Below are positions 38,282-47,368 of a stretch of DNA of 64,000 nucleotides, one piece after another. This stretch comes from Bacteroidota bacterium. Its GTDB lineage: Bacteria; Bacteroidota; Ignavibacteria; Ignavibacteriales; Ignavibacteriaceae. The translations under genes were made by a program, and so were the position numbers. The notes beneath the pieces are model-generated. The model was given only the letters and a program-made list of their open reading frames with translations. It was not told the origin of the DNA and made no database searches. The stretch's first letter is position 1. The number at the start of each line of letters is the position of its first letter. The DNA lies in the NCBI GenBank assembly GCA_022564295.1, contig JADFLR010000007.1, forward strand, positions 62,001 to 126,000. The letters are read 5' to 3'.

Positions 38282-39319
38282 TTATTTAAAAACTCCGTCA
38301 ATTAATGTGTTGCAGTTATTACACCTTCCATCGGTTAAATTATCCGAAATAACAGTATGCCAATCTCTGCGAATTAGATTTTCTCCACAGTCGGGACAAA
38401 AAGTGGTCTGCCCTTCAATGTTATGTACATTACCTACATAACAATATTTAATTCCCATCGATAGTGCAATGCCCCTTGCTTTTGTAAGTGTGTATTCGGG
38501 AGTGTTTTCTTTATCTTTCATTTTAAAGTCGGGATGGAATGCAGTAAAATGAAGAGGTACATTATCCGCAAGATTTTTTAAGATCCATTCGCATTCTAAT
38601 TTTAATTCTTCTTCGGAGTCATTTTCATCGGGGATTAATAATGTAGTAATTTCGATCCAAACATCGGTTTCATTTTTTAGCCAGATCAATGTATCGAGCA
38701 CATCATCTAAATGAGAAAAAGTAGTCTTCCAGTAAAACCTTTCCGTGAATCCTTTCAGATCAACATTGGCAGCATCAATGTATTTGTAAACATCTTTGCG
38801 CGCTTCTTTATCGATGTAACCTGCAGTTACCATAACAGATTTGATGTTTTCTTCTCTGCCGAGTTTTGAAATATCTATTACATATTCGCCAAAAATTGTA
38901 GGATCGTTATAAGTATATGCTATAGACGGTGTGTTATTTTCTTTTGCGAGGGCAATTACATCTTCCGGTGTTGCGTAAACAGAATTCAAATCATCTATTT
39001 TTGCTTTGCTTATAGACCAGTTTTGGCAAAACTTACACCCGAGATTGCAGCCCGCAGTTCCAAAACTTAAAACTTTAGTTCCTGGCAAAAAATGATTGAG
39101 TGGTTTCTTTTCAATCGGGTCTATAGCAAACCCTGAGGGTCTTGCATAACCAAGCGTGTATAACTTACCGTTATGATTCTGCCTGATATAGCAAAAGCCC
39201 GGCTGCCCATCACCTATCTTGCAATATCTTGGGCAAAGAGTACAGAGAATCTTTTCGTTCTCCACAGGTTCCCACCATTTGGCTTCAACATAATTATTAC
39301 GTTTACTTAAAATATTCAT
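38282..39319 (-). CDS. amrS: AmmeMemoRadiSam-type radical SAM protein (AmrS-like)
   Basis: 345-residue radical SAM enzyme with the cluster motif C91-NLG-C95-KF-C98 (GCNLGCKFCQNWS). N-terminal Cys at 26, 29, 33 and 43 and two C-terminal C-x2-C knuckles (CPDC, CNNC) suggest extra metal sites. The EKKPLNHFLPGTKVLSFGTAGCNLGC region is typical of proteins long called pyruvate-formate-lyase activating-enzyme homologues. The usual partners (AMMECR1 and Memo domains) are not encoded in this window. It starts immediately after the pyk stop and is probably co-transcribed with pyk and the Lon-like gene. Reaction not established for this family. Confidence 0.8.
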   Translation of the reverse strand: MNILSKRNNYVEAKWWEPVENEKILCTLCPRYCKIGDGQPGFCYIRQNHNGKLYTLGYARPSGFAIDPIEKKPLNHFLPGTKVLSFGTAGCNLGCKFCQNWSISKAKIDDLNSVYATPEDVIALAKENNTPSIAYTYNDPTIFGEYVIDISKLGREENIKSVMVTAGYIDKEARKDVYKYIDAANVDLKGFTERFYWKTTFSHLDDVLDTLIWLKNETDVWIEITTLLIPDENDSEEELKLECEWILKNLADNVPLHFTAFHPDFKMKDKENTPEYTLTKARGIALSMGIKYCYVGNVHNIEGQTTFCPDCGENLIRRDWHTVISDNLTDGRCNNCNTLIDGVFK

Positions 39320-40756
39320 TTACATTACTTCAAATCTTAACCAATTAACTCTACTTTTCTCAGAGAACGGAGTGCCTGCCATAAATATAACCATATCTTC
39401 CTCAATTACAAGTCCGGTATTCAGTATCATTGCTTTTGCTTTATCAATTGCCATGTGTTCTTTGTCAATTTTCTCCATAAACAATGGGGCAACACCCCAA
39501 CGAAGACATAATGAATTCATAGTTGCAAATTTATCAGAGATTGCAATTATTTTTGCCGCGGGTTTATATTTTGAAATACGTCGAGCAGCCCTTCCTTTAT
39601 AAGTGAAAACTACAATTGCTTGAGCATTTATTTGTTTAATTGTTTCTGATATGCCGCGAAATACTGAATCGAATAAATTTTCTTCAAGATTAGCGGGAAT
39701 TACAAAATTCAACTCGTATTTGTTTACGGGATGTTTTTCCGAATTAAGAATTACCTCATTCATCAATTGAACTGTTTGAATAGGGAATTTACCTATTGAA
39801 GTTTCACCGCTTAACATAACAACATCCGTCCCATCCCATACAGCATTTGCTACATCCGATGCCTCAGCACGTGTGGGTATTGGCGAATAAATCATTGATT
39901 CGAGCATTTGTGTTGCGGTAATTACCAGTTTGCCTTCTTCATTACATCTTTTGATTATTTGTTTTTGAATGACTGGTACTTCCTGCGGTGAGAGTTCAAC
40001 TCCGAGGTCACCGCGTGCAATCATTATTCCCTCACATACTTTTAAAATTGAATCAAAATCATCAATAGCTTCCTTCTTTTCTATTTTAGCAATTACCGGA
40101 ATTATTTGTTTTTTATCTTTAAGCCATTCTTTTAATTCAATTAAATCTTTTGAAGAACGAACAAATGAAAGCGCGATATAATCAACACGATGCTTTATAA
40201 TGAACTCAAGATCACGGTAATCTTTTTCAGTAATTGAAGGGGTGGAAAGTTTCATACCCGGAAGGTTCATCCCTTTCCTGGGAGATAAAATCCCGCCGTT
40301 TTCAATATCGCATATTATAGAACTATTCTTTTTCTCTTTTATTCTTAACCTGATCAGTCCATCATTGATTAATATCGGTGAATCAATTTGTGCATCATCA
40401 ATTAATTGTTTATATGAGGTAGAAATAATCTTCTCGTCGCCTTTTATATCATCTATGGTTATTTCAATTTGTTCACCGGTTTCTATAAAAATAGATGGTC
40501 TTATTAGTTCACCAATCCTTATTTTGGGTCCTTGCAAATCAACTAATGTAGCCAAGGGCGATTCAAGCTCAAGGCAGGCGATATTAATGTTCTCAAACAA
40601 TTCGGTAAAGAAATTATAATTACCGTGGGACATATTAAATCTGACTCCGTCTACTCCTGCTTTAATCAGTTCCTTTATTGTTTCAGCGGAAGAAGTTTGA
40701 GGTCCAAGTGTCGCAAGTATTTTTGTTCTTGCCCTGTTCGTTTTGTATGATATCAT
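39320..40756 (-). CDS. pyk: Pyruvate kinase
   Basis: Catalyses the last ATP-yielding step of glycolysis. 478 residues. ATLGPQTSSAETI and GVDGVRFNMSHG near the N-terminus, LQGPKIRIGEL, the catalytic Lys/Glu segment IPVIAKIEKKEAIDDFDSILKVCEGIMIARGDLGVEL, and ATQMLESMIYSPIPTRAEASDVANAVWDGTDVVMLSGETS are all intact. Its start overlaps the end of the Lon-like gene by 4 bases. No separate allosteric domain beyond the usual C-terminal one. Confidence 0.96.
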   Translation of the reverse strand: MISYKTNRARTKILATLGPQTSSAETIKELIKAGVDGVRFNMSHGNYNFFTELFENINIACLELESPLATLVDLQGPKIRIGELIRPSIFIETGEQIEITIDDIKGDEKIISTSYKQLIDDAQIDSPILINDGLIRLRIKEKKNSSIICDIENGGILSPRKGMNLPGMKLSTPSITEKDYRDLEFIIKHRVDYIALSFVRSSKDLIELKEWLKDKKQIIPVIAKIEKKEAIDDFDSILKVCEGIMIARGDLGVELSPQEVPVIQKQIIKRCNEEGKLVITATQMLESMIYSPIPTRAEASDVANAVWDGTDVVMLSGETSIGKFPIQTVQLMNEVILNSEKHPVNKYELNFVIPANLEENLFDSVFRGISETIKQINAQAIVVFTYKGRAARRISKYKPAAKIIAISDKFATMNSLCLRWGVAPLFMEKIDKEHMAIDKAKAMILNTGLVIEEDMVIFMAGTPFSEKSRVNWLRFEVM

Positions 40757-43203
40757 TTTCGTTTTTTCTTTCGCGGAGTGGTTTTTTTCTTCATTGCTCT
40801 TGCTTTAGCGTACATATCTTTTATTTTCTTTTCAACCAGGTCAAACACTGACCCATTATCATATCCGGTTTTGGTTTTTGTTCCCGCCGCGACTCCTGTG
40901 AGTATTTCGATTCCTTCTTCAACTCTTTCAATCGGATAAATATGAAACTCTCTTTTCTTTACAGCTTCAATTACATCTTCTCTCAACATCAAATCTTTAA
41001 CATTTTGTATTGGAATTATCACTCCCTGCTTTTTGTTCAATCCGGTTGATTTACACACATCATAAAATCCTTCTATCTTTTCATTCACTCCGCCAATTGG
41101 CTGTACATCACCTTTTTGATTAAGCGAACCTGTAACTGCAATAGATTGTTTTATCGGCAAACCGGAAAGTGTAGAAAGCAATACGAATATTTCGGTACAT
41201 GACGCACTATCACCGTCAACTGTTCCGTAAGATTGTTCGAAGACAAGATTTGCATTAAACGCAAGTGGTAACTCCTGTCCGAAAGTTTCTTTAAAGTAAC
41301 CTGAAATAATTAAGACACCTTTGTTAAAATGGCGTCCGCTCATTCCTGCTTCACGCTCGACATTAATAATATTTCCGCTTCCTAAAGAAACCGTAGCCGT
41401 AATTCTCGTTGGTCTTCCGAAGGAATAAAAATCTGCTGAGTAAATTGCCAAACCGTTTATTTGCCCGCACCGTTCGCCGGTAACATCCATCAAAAAAGTT
41501 TTATCTTCGTACATTTCAGATATTTTAGATTCCAGCATACCATGCCGTTCTCGTGCATTCTGATACGCTTTTTCGATATGAACAGCAGTTACGATATCGG
41601 CACCATCGTCTGTTGCCCAAAAGCTTGCTTCCCTGGCAAGATCAGCAATTTTAGAAAACCTTGTTGTAAGTTTATCTTTTCGTCCGGCAAATATTGCAGC
41701 AATTTCAAGCAGATATGCTATAGCATATTTATCAAATTCTTTCAAGTTTTCATCTTTAATAAATTTCTTTATAACACGAGCATACTCTACTAAAACAGTA
41801 TTAGTGCGTTTCATTTCATAATCAAAATCTGCTTTTATTTTAAACATCTTTTTAAAATCGTATTCGTTCTCTGATAGGTAAGAATATACAAACTGACTTC
41901 CTATAAGTATTACTTTTACATCAAGCTCAATTGGTTCAGGTTTTACGGTAGAGGTGTTTAATTGAAAAAGACCTGGTGAATGCTGAATTTCGAGTTTGTG
42001 ATATGTCAGAACTCTTTTAAGCGTCTTCCAAACACCCGGTTCTTCAAAAAGATGCATTACATTTAATACCAGGTAACCACTGTTTGCTCTTAGTAACGAA
42101 CCGGCTTTAATATTTGTAAAATCGCTGTAAAAGTTTCCATGCCCGTCACCAACTCTTTCAACTGCGCCAAACAAATTAGAATATGTTGGTGAAGTTTCAA
42201 TTATTATAGGGCATTCATTAGTTGTGCTGTTATCGAGAATAATATTTACATCATAATCTCTGAAATAATCAATTACATATCCTTCGGTAGTTGTATCGCC
42301 CTGAGGTTTTGTGCCTTTAAATATTTGAATATTTTCAAGAATGTTTTCTTCCACCTGTTTTAAATAAAATTGTACTTGTGGTTGAGGGTAATTATCCTTC
42401 AGGTTTTCTATTATTGCCTTAACTACGTCGCGGGCACATTCTATTTCCAAATCTTCCAATTTTTTCTGGAATTCCTGTCCGATTTTAAGTCCCTTTTTAA
42501 ATAATAGATGTAGTTCTTCTTGATGATCGTTATATTTTTTTATTATCTCTTTTGCTTTTCCCTCTTTCAATTTTCCGTCTTTTACTTTCTGTTCAAGTTG
42601 GAAGATCGGAACCTGCTCGTCATCTATAATCGGAATTATATCGGGGCGTGCAACCTCACCGATTTTTACATGTCCCAAAGACATGCCTTCTTTTCTTAGT
42701 TCCATATCAAAACCGCTCATTAATTCTTCTTCTTTTTTTCCATACAATGAAACAATATTTTTCTTCTTTTCAATGTATAGTTCACTTTCAAAAGCTTGCG
42801 GAATTTTTTGTTTTAGCATTTCGATGGCTGAGTGAAGTGCGCTTTTAAAGAATTTTGCTTTACCTTTTGGGAAAACAAGGAGCATCGGTCTGTCGGAATC
42901 ATGAAAATTATTTACATAAGTGTAATCGAAAACTTCCGGGCAGGTTGAACCAATCACTTTTAGCATTTGCTTTACACTTGTAGCTTTACCTGAGCCTGAA
43001 AGTCCCGCCATGTAAATATTATAACCCGGTCCTTTTAATTCCACGCCCAACCTTAATGCTTTTAGTGCACGCTCTTGTCCTAATATTCCTTCAATTGGTT
43101 CAATATCGCTTGTTGAGGTAAACTCAAAAATATCGGAATCACATTTCCAACGCAGTTCTTCGGGTTTTAGTTCTTTATGTTTTTTTGCTTTCGGAGAAAT
43201 CAT
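40753..43203 (-). CDS. Lon-related ATP-dependent protease (AAA_32 plus Lon S16 domain)
   Basis: An 816-residue protein of the Lon-like group known as AAA_32 with a C-terminal Lon protease domain, distinct from the classical Lon. Walker A is GLSGSGKAT (residues 67-75). The protease domain shows GDSAS (664-668) with Ser666 as nucleophile, and GGVNEKIEGF with Lys709 as the general base. The basic tail MKKKTTPRKKKRK (residues about 804-816) might bind nucleic acid. The N-terminal region is helical coiled coil. Upstream of pyk and AmrS in a minus-strand group. Confidence 0.9.
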   Translation of the reverse strand: MISPKAKKHKELKPEELRWKCDSDIFEFTSTSDIEPIEGILGQERALKALRLGVELKGPGYNIYMAGLSGSGKATSVKQMLKVIGSTCPEVFDYTYVNNFHDSDRPMLLVFPKGKAKFFKSALHSAIEMLKQKIPQAFESELYIEKKKNIVSLYGKKEEELMSGFDMELRKEGMSLGHVKIGEVARPDIIPIIDDEQVPIFQLEQKVKDGKLKEGKAKEIIKKYNDHQEELHLLFKKGLKIGQEFQKKLEDLEIECARDVVKAIIENLKDNYPQPQVQFYLKQVEENILENIQIFKGTKPQGDTTTEGYVIDYFRDYDVNIILDNSTTNECPIIIETSPTYSNLFGAVERVGDGHGNFYSDFTNIKAGSLLRANSGYLVLNVMHLFEEPGVWKTLKRVLTYHKLEIQHSPGLFQLNTSTVKPEPIELDVKVILIGSQFVYSYLSENEYDFKKMFKIKADFDYEMKRTNTVLVEYARVIKKFIKDENLKEFDKYAIAYLLEIAAIFAGRKDKLTTRFSKIADLAREASFWATDDGADIVTAVHIEKAYQNARERHGMLESKISEMYEDKTFLMDVTGERCGQINGLAIYSADFYSFGRPTRITATVSLGSGNIINVEREAGMSGRHFNKGVLIISGYFKETFGQELPLAFNANLVFEQSYGTVDGDSASCTEIFVLLSTLSGLPIKQSIAVTGSLNQKGDVQPIGGVNEKIEGFYDVCKSTGLNKKQGVIIPIQNVKDLMLREDVIEAVKKREFHIYPIERVEEGIEILTGVAAGTKTKTGYDNGSVFDLVEKKIKDMYAKARAMKKKTTPRKKKRK

Positions 43204-43384
43204 AAATTGACCTTATTTATATTAAATAGGTAAGAATTAATCATTCAAATATTAGTTGCAAAAATCTAAATATTATTCAAGTTAATAGCAAAGAACAAAA
43301 ATGCAATGAGGTTAAATGTCGTTGAATTGTCATTCGTAATTTTTAGTTATTTTTATTGTGATCTTAATAACAAATATTGATAAA

Positions 43385-44521
43385 ATGAAAACAAATGAAA
43401 TAAATAAAGCACGAAAACTCTTCCCTTATCTCAAAAAGGGAGTTGTATATTTTAATCATGCATCAACGGGACCAATGTCTTCACGGGTTAAAGAATCATT
43501 AAATGAATTGCTCTATTTAAAAAGTGAAGGGAAAATTGATGATTATAAAGAATTATTAAGAAGAGCAGATGAATCAAAACAATTGTTTGGAAAATTGCTG
43601 AATACAACTGCGGATAGAATCGCTTTTACAAGCAATACATCTTCGGGATTGAATATTCTTGCACAGGGAATTCGATGGGAAAAAGGCGATAGAATAATTC
43701 TTGCCGATGTAGAATTTCCGGCAAATGTTTACCCGTTTATGAATTTAAAAGAAATCGGAGTTGAAATCGATTTTGTGAAATCAGAAAATGGTATTGTAAC
43801 TGCTGAAGATCTGATTCATACAATCACTCCGAAAACTAAATTGATCTCGGTAAGTTTTGTTCAATTTCTCAGCGGTTACAGAATCGATCTTGAAAAACTT
43901 GGAACTACTTGCAAAGAGAGAGGAATAATTTTATCTCTTGATGCAATCCAGGGATTGGGTGCACTTACGCTCGATGTACAAAAGTGCAATATTGATTTCA
44001 TATCCTGCGGAACTCAAAAGTGGATGCTTGGCCTACAGGGAATGGCTTTCATCTATATAAGTGAAGAACTGCAAAGTAGCTTAAAAACATCATCTGTCGG
44101 CTGGCTTTCGGTTGAGAATGCGTGGGACTTAATTGATCATAATTTTACGTTGAAGAAAACAGCTAACAGGTATCAACCGGGAACGCTAAATACATTTGGC
44201 ATATATACAATTAATGCATCTTTAAAAATGTTTGATGAATTCGGTTTTAATAATATTGAAGAGCAGGTTTTATCAAATTCACAATATTTAATCGAGCAAT
44301 TAGCCAATACCGAGTTTATTCCATTATTAAAAAACTTTAGTAAGAAAAATCTTGCAGGAATTGTTAGTTTTAAAAGAGAAGATGCGGAAAATATTTTTAA
44401 TTATCTACAGGAAAAAAATATTGTAACTGCTGCAAGAGAAGGAATTGTTAGATTATCGCCACATTTTTACAATACTAAAGACGAGATAAATAATGTGGTT
44501 GCTGAATTAAAAAATTATTAA
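43385..44521 (+). CDS. Class V aminotransferase (cysteine desulfurase/selenocysteine-lyase-like)
   Basis: A 378-residue PLP enzyme. I choose ATG 43385 rather than the GTG 27 bases upstream, since the family's conserved helix begins soon after. Features: YFNHASTGPMSSRV near the start, AFTSNTSSGLNILAQGIRW, and SCGTQKWMLGLQGMAFIYI in which the Lys in GTQKW is the PLP Schiff-base residue. I see no active-site Cys loop typical of IscS/SufS, so kynureninase-like or isopenicillin-epimerase-like chemistry is possible. Divergent from the Lon-like gene, sharing a 180-base intergenic region. Confidence 0.8.
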   Translation: MKTNEINKARKLFPYLKKGVVYFNHASTGPMSSRVKESLNELLYLKSEGKIDDYKELLRRADESKQLFGKLLNTTADRIAFTSNTSSGLNILAQGIRWEKGDRIILADVEFPANVYPFMNLKEIGVEIDFVKSENGIVTAEDLIHTITPKTKLISVSFVQFLSGYRIDLEKLGTTCKERGIILSLDAIQGLGALTLDVQKCNIDFISCGTQKWMLGLQGMAFIYISEELQSSLKTSSVGWLSVENAWDLIDHNFTLKKTANRYQPGTLNTFGIYTINASLKMFDEFGFNNIEEQVLSNSQYLIEQLANTEFIPLLKNFSKKNLAGIVSFKREDAENIFNYLQEKNIVTAAREGIVRLSPHFYNTKDEINNVVAELKNY

Positions 44522-44572
44522 AATATTTACTAATATTAAAGCATAGTTATTAATAATTATTTGAGGAATAAC

Positions 44573-45127
44573 ATGAGACACATTTGCCGATTAAATATTA
44601 ACCTGCTATTATTAATAATCTCTTTTGCTATGATATCCAGCCAAAGCTTTGCACAAAATGATAAAAAAGTAAGAATAAGTCCTAAAGCAACTGTAATCCA
44701 AACCGTTGGATTTACAGAAGTTAGAATTGACTATAATCGACCTGCTGTAAAGGGAAGAGTTATTTGGAGTGGGTTGGTGCCGTATGATAAAGTATGGCGT
44801 GCAGGTGCAAACGAAGCAACTAAGATTACATTTTCAACCGATGTGAAAATTAATGGCAAAACATTAAAAGCAGGCAGCTACAGTTTCTTTGCAATCCCCA
44901 CAAAAGAAAAATGGACATTGATATTTAACAAAGTAGCAGACCAATGGGGTGCATTTGAATACAATGAAGCCGAAGATGCTTTGAGATTTGAGGTTACTCC
45001 CGAAGAAGGCAGTATGCAAGAATGGCTGGCTTACACAGTTACAAAAACATTAAAAAATTCTGCGGTAGTAAAACTTGAATGGGAAAAGTTAAAAGTTCCG
45101 TTTACGATTGAGGTTTCAGTAAAATAA
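44573..45127 (+). CDS. DUF2911 secreted protein
   Basis: A 184-residue exported protein. The ATG at 44573 is used because TTGAGGAATAAC upstream contains GAGG at the right distance; the TTG at 44561 would start inside that site. Signal segment LLLLIISFAMISSQSFAQ. The core shows the family pattern ATVIQTVGFTEVRIDYNRPAVKGRVIWSGLVPYDKVWRAGANEATKITFS. DUF2911 proteins are widespread in Bacteroidota and their role is unknown. Confidence 0.85.
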   Translation: MRHICRLNINLLLLIISFAMISSQSFAQNDKKVRISPKATVIQTVGFTEVRIDYNRPAVKGRVIWSGLVPYDKVWRAGANEATKITFSTDVKINGKTLKAGSYSFFAIPTKEKWTLIFNKVADQWGAFEYNEAEDALRFEVTPEEGSMQEWLAYTVTKTLKNSAVVKLEWEKLKVPFTIEVSVK

Positions 45128-45175
45128 TTTATAAAAAAGTTAATGGGTGTTAGTCACCTTCATAGAAATTAAGTT

Positions 45176-45197
45176 AGATGTGACTGGCACATTTTTT
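45176..45197 (+). terminator. Likely rho-independent terminator
   Basis: Stem AGATGTG (45176-45182) with CACATTT-side bases 45188-45194, loop ACTGG, one wobble pair, then a T run to 45197. Lies between the converging DUF2911 gene and phosphohexomutase. Confidence 0.5.
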
Positions 45198-45211
45198 AAA
45201 CCTTTTAAAAA

Positions 45212-46558
45212 CTATCCTCTAATTATCTTCAACAATTCTTTAGTTTTTTTCTTCAGTAGTTTCTCATCATTCTTTGTTTCAACATTTAATCGCAACATCG
45301 GTTCGGTGTTGGACATTCTTAAATTGAATCTCCAGTCATTGTAATCAACAGATAAACCATCCATTTTATCAATTTTTCCGTCGGAATATTTTTCCTCAAC
45401 TTCTGCTATTTTAGCAGCAGGATCATCAATCTTTGAGTTTATTTCACCGGAACAGGGATAAGCTGTTATCATTTCATCTACAAGTTGGGAGAATTTTTTC
45501 TTCTCTTCACTCATCAACTGAAGCACTAATAAAAATGGTATCATCCCGCTATCGGAATAAGAATTATCTCTAAAGTAATGATGCGCAGACATTTCACCGC
45601 CGTAAATTGCATTCACCTCTCTCATTTTTTCTTTTATATAAGCGTGTCCGCTTTTTGATACGACAGCTTTGCCGCCAGCTTTTTTAACAATGTCTAAAGT
45701 GTTCCAAACAAGGCGCGGGTCGTGCACAATATTTTCTCCCGGATGATTTTTTAGAATTGATTTTGCCAGTAATCCTACAATGTAATATCCTTCAATAAAA
45801 TTTCCCATTTCATCAAAAAAGAAACAGCGGTCGTAATCACCATCCCATGCAACTCCAAGGTCAGCTTCGCTTTTTATTACAGCTTCAATGGTTGGTTTCC
45901 TGTTCTCGGGTAGTAATGGATTTGGAACTCCATTAGGGAAATTCGAATCGGGATCTGTGAAGACCTTTATCATTTCAATCGGAAGTTTATCTTCAATTGC
46001 ATCCAGGGCAGCACCAACGCATCCATTTCCACCGTTAACAACAACTTTTAATTTATCTATTTTTGCAGGATCATAAAACTGGTTAAGGTTTTCTATAAAA
46101 ACGTCCATCACATCTTGCATTCTTAATGTACCCTTTTTTTCACTAACATCTCCGAGATTATTATCAAATATCATCTGTTCAACTTCATTCAAACCGGAAT
46201 CGTATCCAACCGGAACAGAATCCCTTTTTACGAATTTCATTCCATTGTATTCCGGCGGGTTATGGCTTGCGGTTATCATTATACCGCCATCTGCATCAAA
46301 ATGTGGAGTGGCAAAGTAAACCATTTCAGTGCCGCATAATCCGATATCAATCACATCAGTTCCACTGTGGTTTATTCCCCTTATCAATGCTTCGGAAAGT
46401 TCATCGGAGGATTTTCGTACATCGCGTCCTACAACAATCTTATTTGCATCGACAAGTTTTGAATAAACTCGCCCAATTTTATATGCCAAATCTGCATTCA
46501 ATTCACCCGGAACCTTTCCCCGGATGTCGTATGCTTTAAATCCATTAATTTTTGCCAT
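45212..46558 (-). CDS. Phosphomannomutase/phosphoglucomutase
   Basis: 448-residue member of the alpha-D-phosphohexomutase superfamily. Ser98 in TASHNPPEYNGMKFV is the phosphate-carrying residue, WDGDYDRCFFFD is the magnesium loop, GEMSAHHYFRD is the sugar loop, and RMSNTEPMLRLN is the phosphate-binding loop. The GEMSAHH form suits bifunctional PMM/PGM enzymes that feed GDP-mannose or UDP-glucose pathways for LPS and exopolysaccharide. Transcribed alone on the minus strand. Confidence 0.92.
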   Translation of the reverse strand: MAKINGFKAYDIRGKVPGELNADLAYKIGRVYSKLVDANKIVVGRDVRKSSDELSEALIRGINHSGTDVIDIGLCGTEMVYFATPHFDADGGIMITASHNPPEYNGMKFVKRDSVPVGYDSGLNEVEQMIFDNNLGDVSEKKGTLRMQDVMDVFIENLNQFYDPAKIDKLKVVVNGGNGCVGAALDAIEDKLPIEMIKVFTDPDSNFPNGVPNPLLPENRKPTIEAVIKSEADLGVAWDGDYDRCFFFDEMGNFIEGYYIVGLLAKSILKNHPGENIVHDPRLVWNTLDIVKKAGGKAVVSKSGHAYIKEKMREVNAIYGGEMSAHHYFRDNSYSDSGMIPFLLVLQLMSEEKKKFSQLVDEMITAYPCSGEINSKIDDPAAKIAEVEEKYSDGKIDKMDGLSVDYNDWRFNLRMSNTEPMLRLNVETKNDEKLLKKKTKELLKIIRG

Positions 46559-46775
46559 AAAATTAAACTCCTGGTAGATAGTAGAATTTAATTGATATAT
46601 TATTCAAGTACTGCGAAATGTATTTTTCTATAGTATAAAAGGTAATATTTTTATTCTCTGATTAATTCAGAGTGGAAAAATAATCATAGCTCAATTGAGA
46701 AAAAACTAAATAAGAGATTTTTTTTTCAATGGACTTTAAAGTAATAACTTTTTACATTGTGTATACAAATTAATT

Positions 46776-47096
46776 GTGGAGAGAGTTATCGGAAATACTG
46801 ATACTGTAAAGTGGCACTTCGCTAAATGCAACAATTCTAAATGTAACTCAATTTTCCTTGTGAATCCTGAGGAATCCCCAGGCGAGTTAGGTTTCATTTG
46901 CCCTGAATGCAGCGCAAAAACTACAACATCGCATGTTGTTCAATGTTCGAGCTGCAAAACTATTTTAAATTTCGTAAGGGCAGCTCCCAGTGAAGAAAAA
47001 GTAGTTTTCAATGTACCTAAGTGTTCGCACTGCATTGGTACTATTGAAGATGAATGGGAAATTGAACCGCTTTATCAGCCGGAATCATATATTTAG
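46776..47096 (+). CDS. Small zinc-ribbon protein, function unknown
   Basis: A 106-residue protein starting at GTG 46776; no strong ribosome site. Eight cysteines in four pairs (C18/C23 as C-x4-C, C42/C45, C57/C60, C83/C86) suggest two zinc sites or a double zinc ribbon. The first site is preceded by KWHFAKC and contains SIFLVNPEE; the end EDEWEIEPLYQPESYI is acidic. The two-site design resembles zinc fingers in rubredoxin-like or recruitment proteins, but I do not recognise a family. Confidence 0.6.
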   Translation: MERVIGNTDTVKWHFAKCNNSKCNSIFLVNPEESPGELGFICPECSAKTTTSHVVQCSSCKTILNFVRAAPSEEKVVFNVPKCSHCIGTIEDEWEIEPLYQPESYI

Positions 47097-47273
47097 GTAT
47101 TGCATCTCAGGCTGATTTATTTTGAGTTCGGACATATTATTACATCGGAGTGCTATATTCAATCCGGTAAATATGTTTGATGAATTGGGTTGCAGCGGAA
47201 TACCTATTCTTACATTTAGTTTATGTGAGATCAATTTCCTCCCCCCTACTATTCATCAAATCATCCATTTGTT

Positions 47274-47303
47274 AAGAACTTAAATAATAGTTGGTTCTTT
47301 TTT
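47274..47303 (+). terminator. Weak terminator-like hairpin
   Basis: AAGAAC (47274-47279) can pair with GTTCTT (47294-47299) over a 14-base loop, followed by a T run. It is about 180 bases after the zinc-protein stop and before the S46 peptidase. Short stem, so uncertain. Confidence 0.25.
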
Positions 47304-47368
47304 CATTTCGGATCTTTATCCGAAAATTTCGTTTGAAAATTGTTTAAAATAATTGAGGTATAATTGAA

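Noticed and set aside
38176-38301. Longer N-terminus for the SDR gene
   Set aside because: The extra residues have no family match and the ATG at 38175 has a proper ribosome site.
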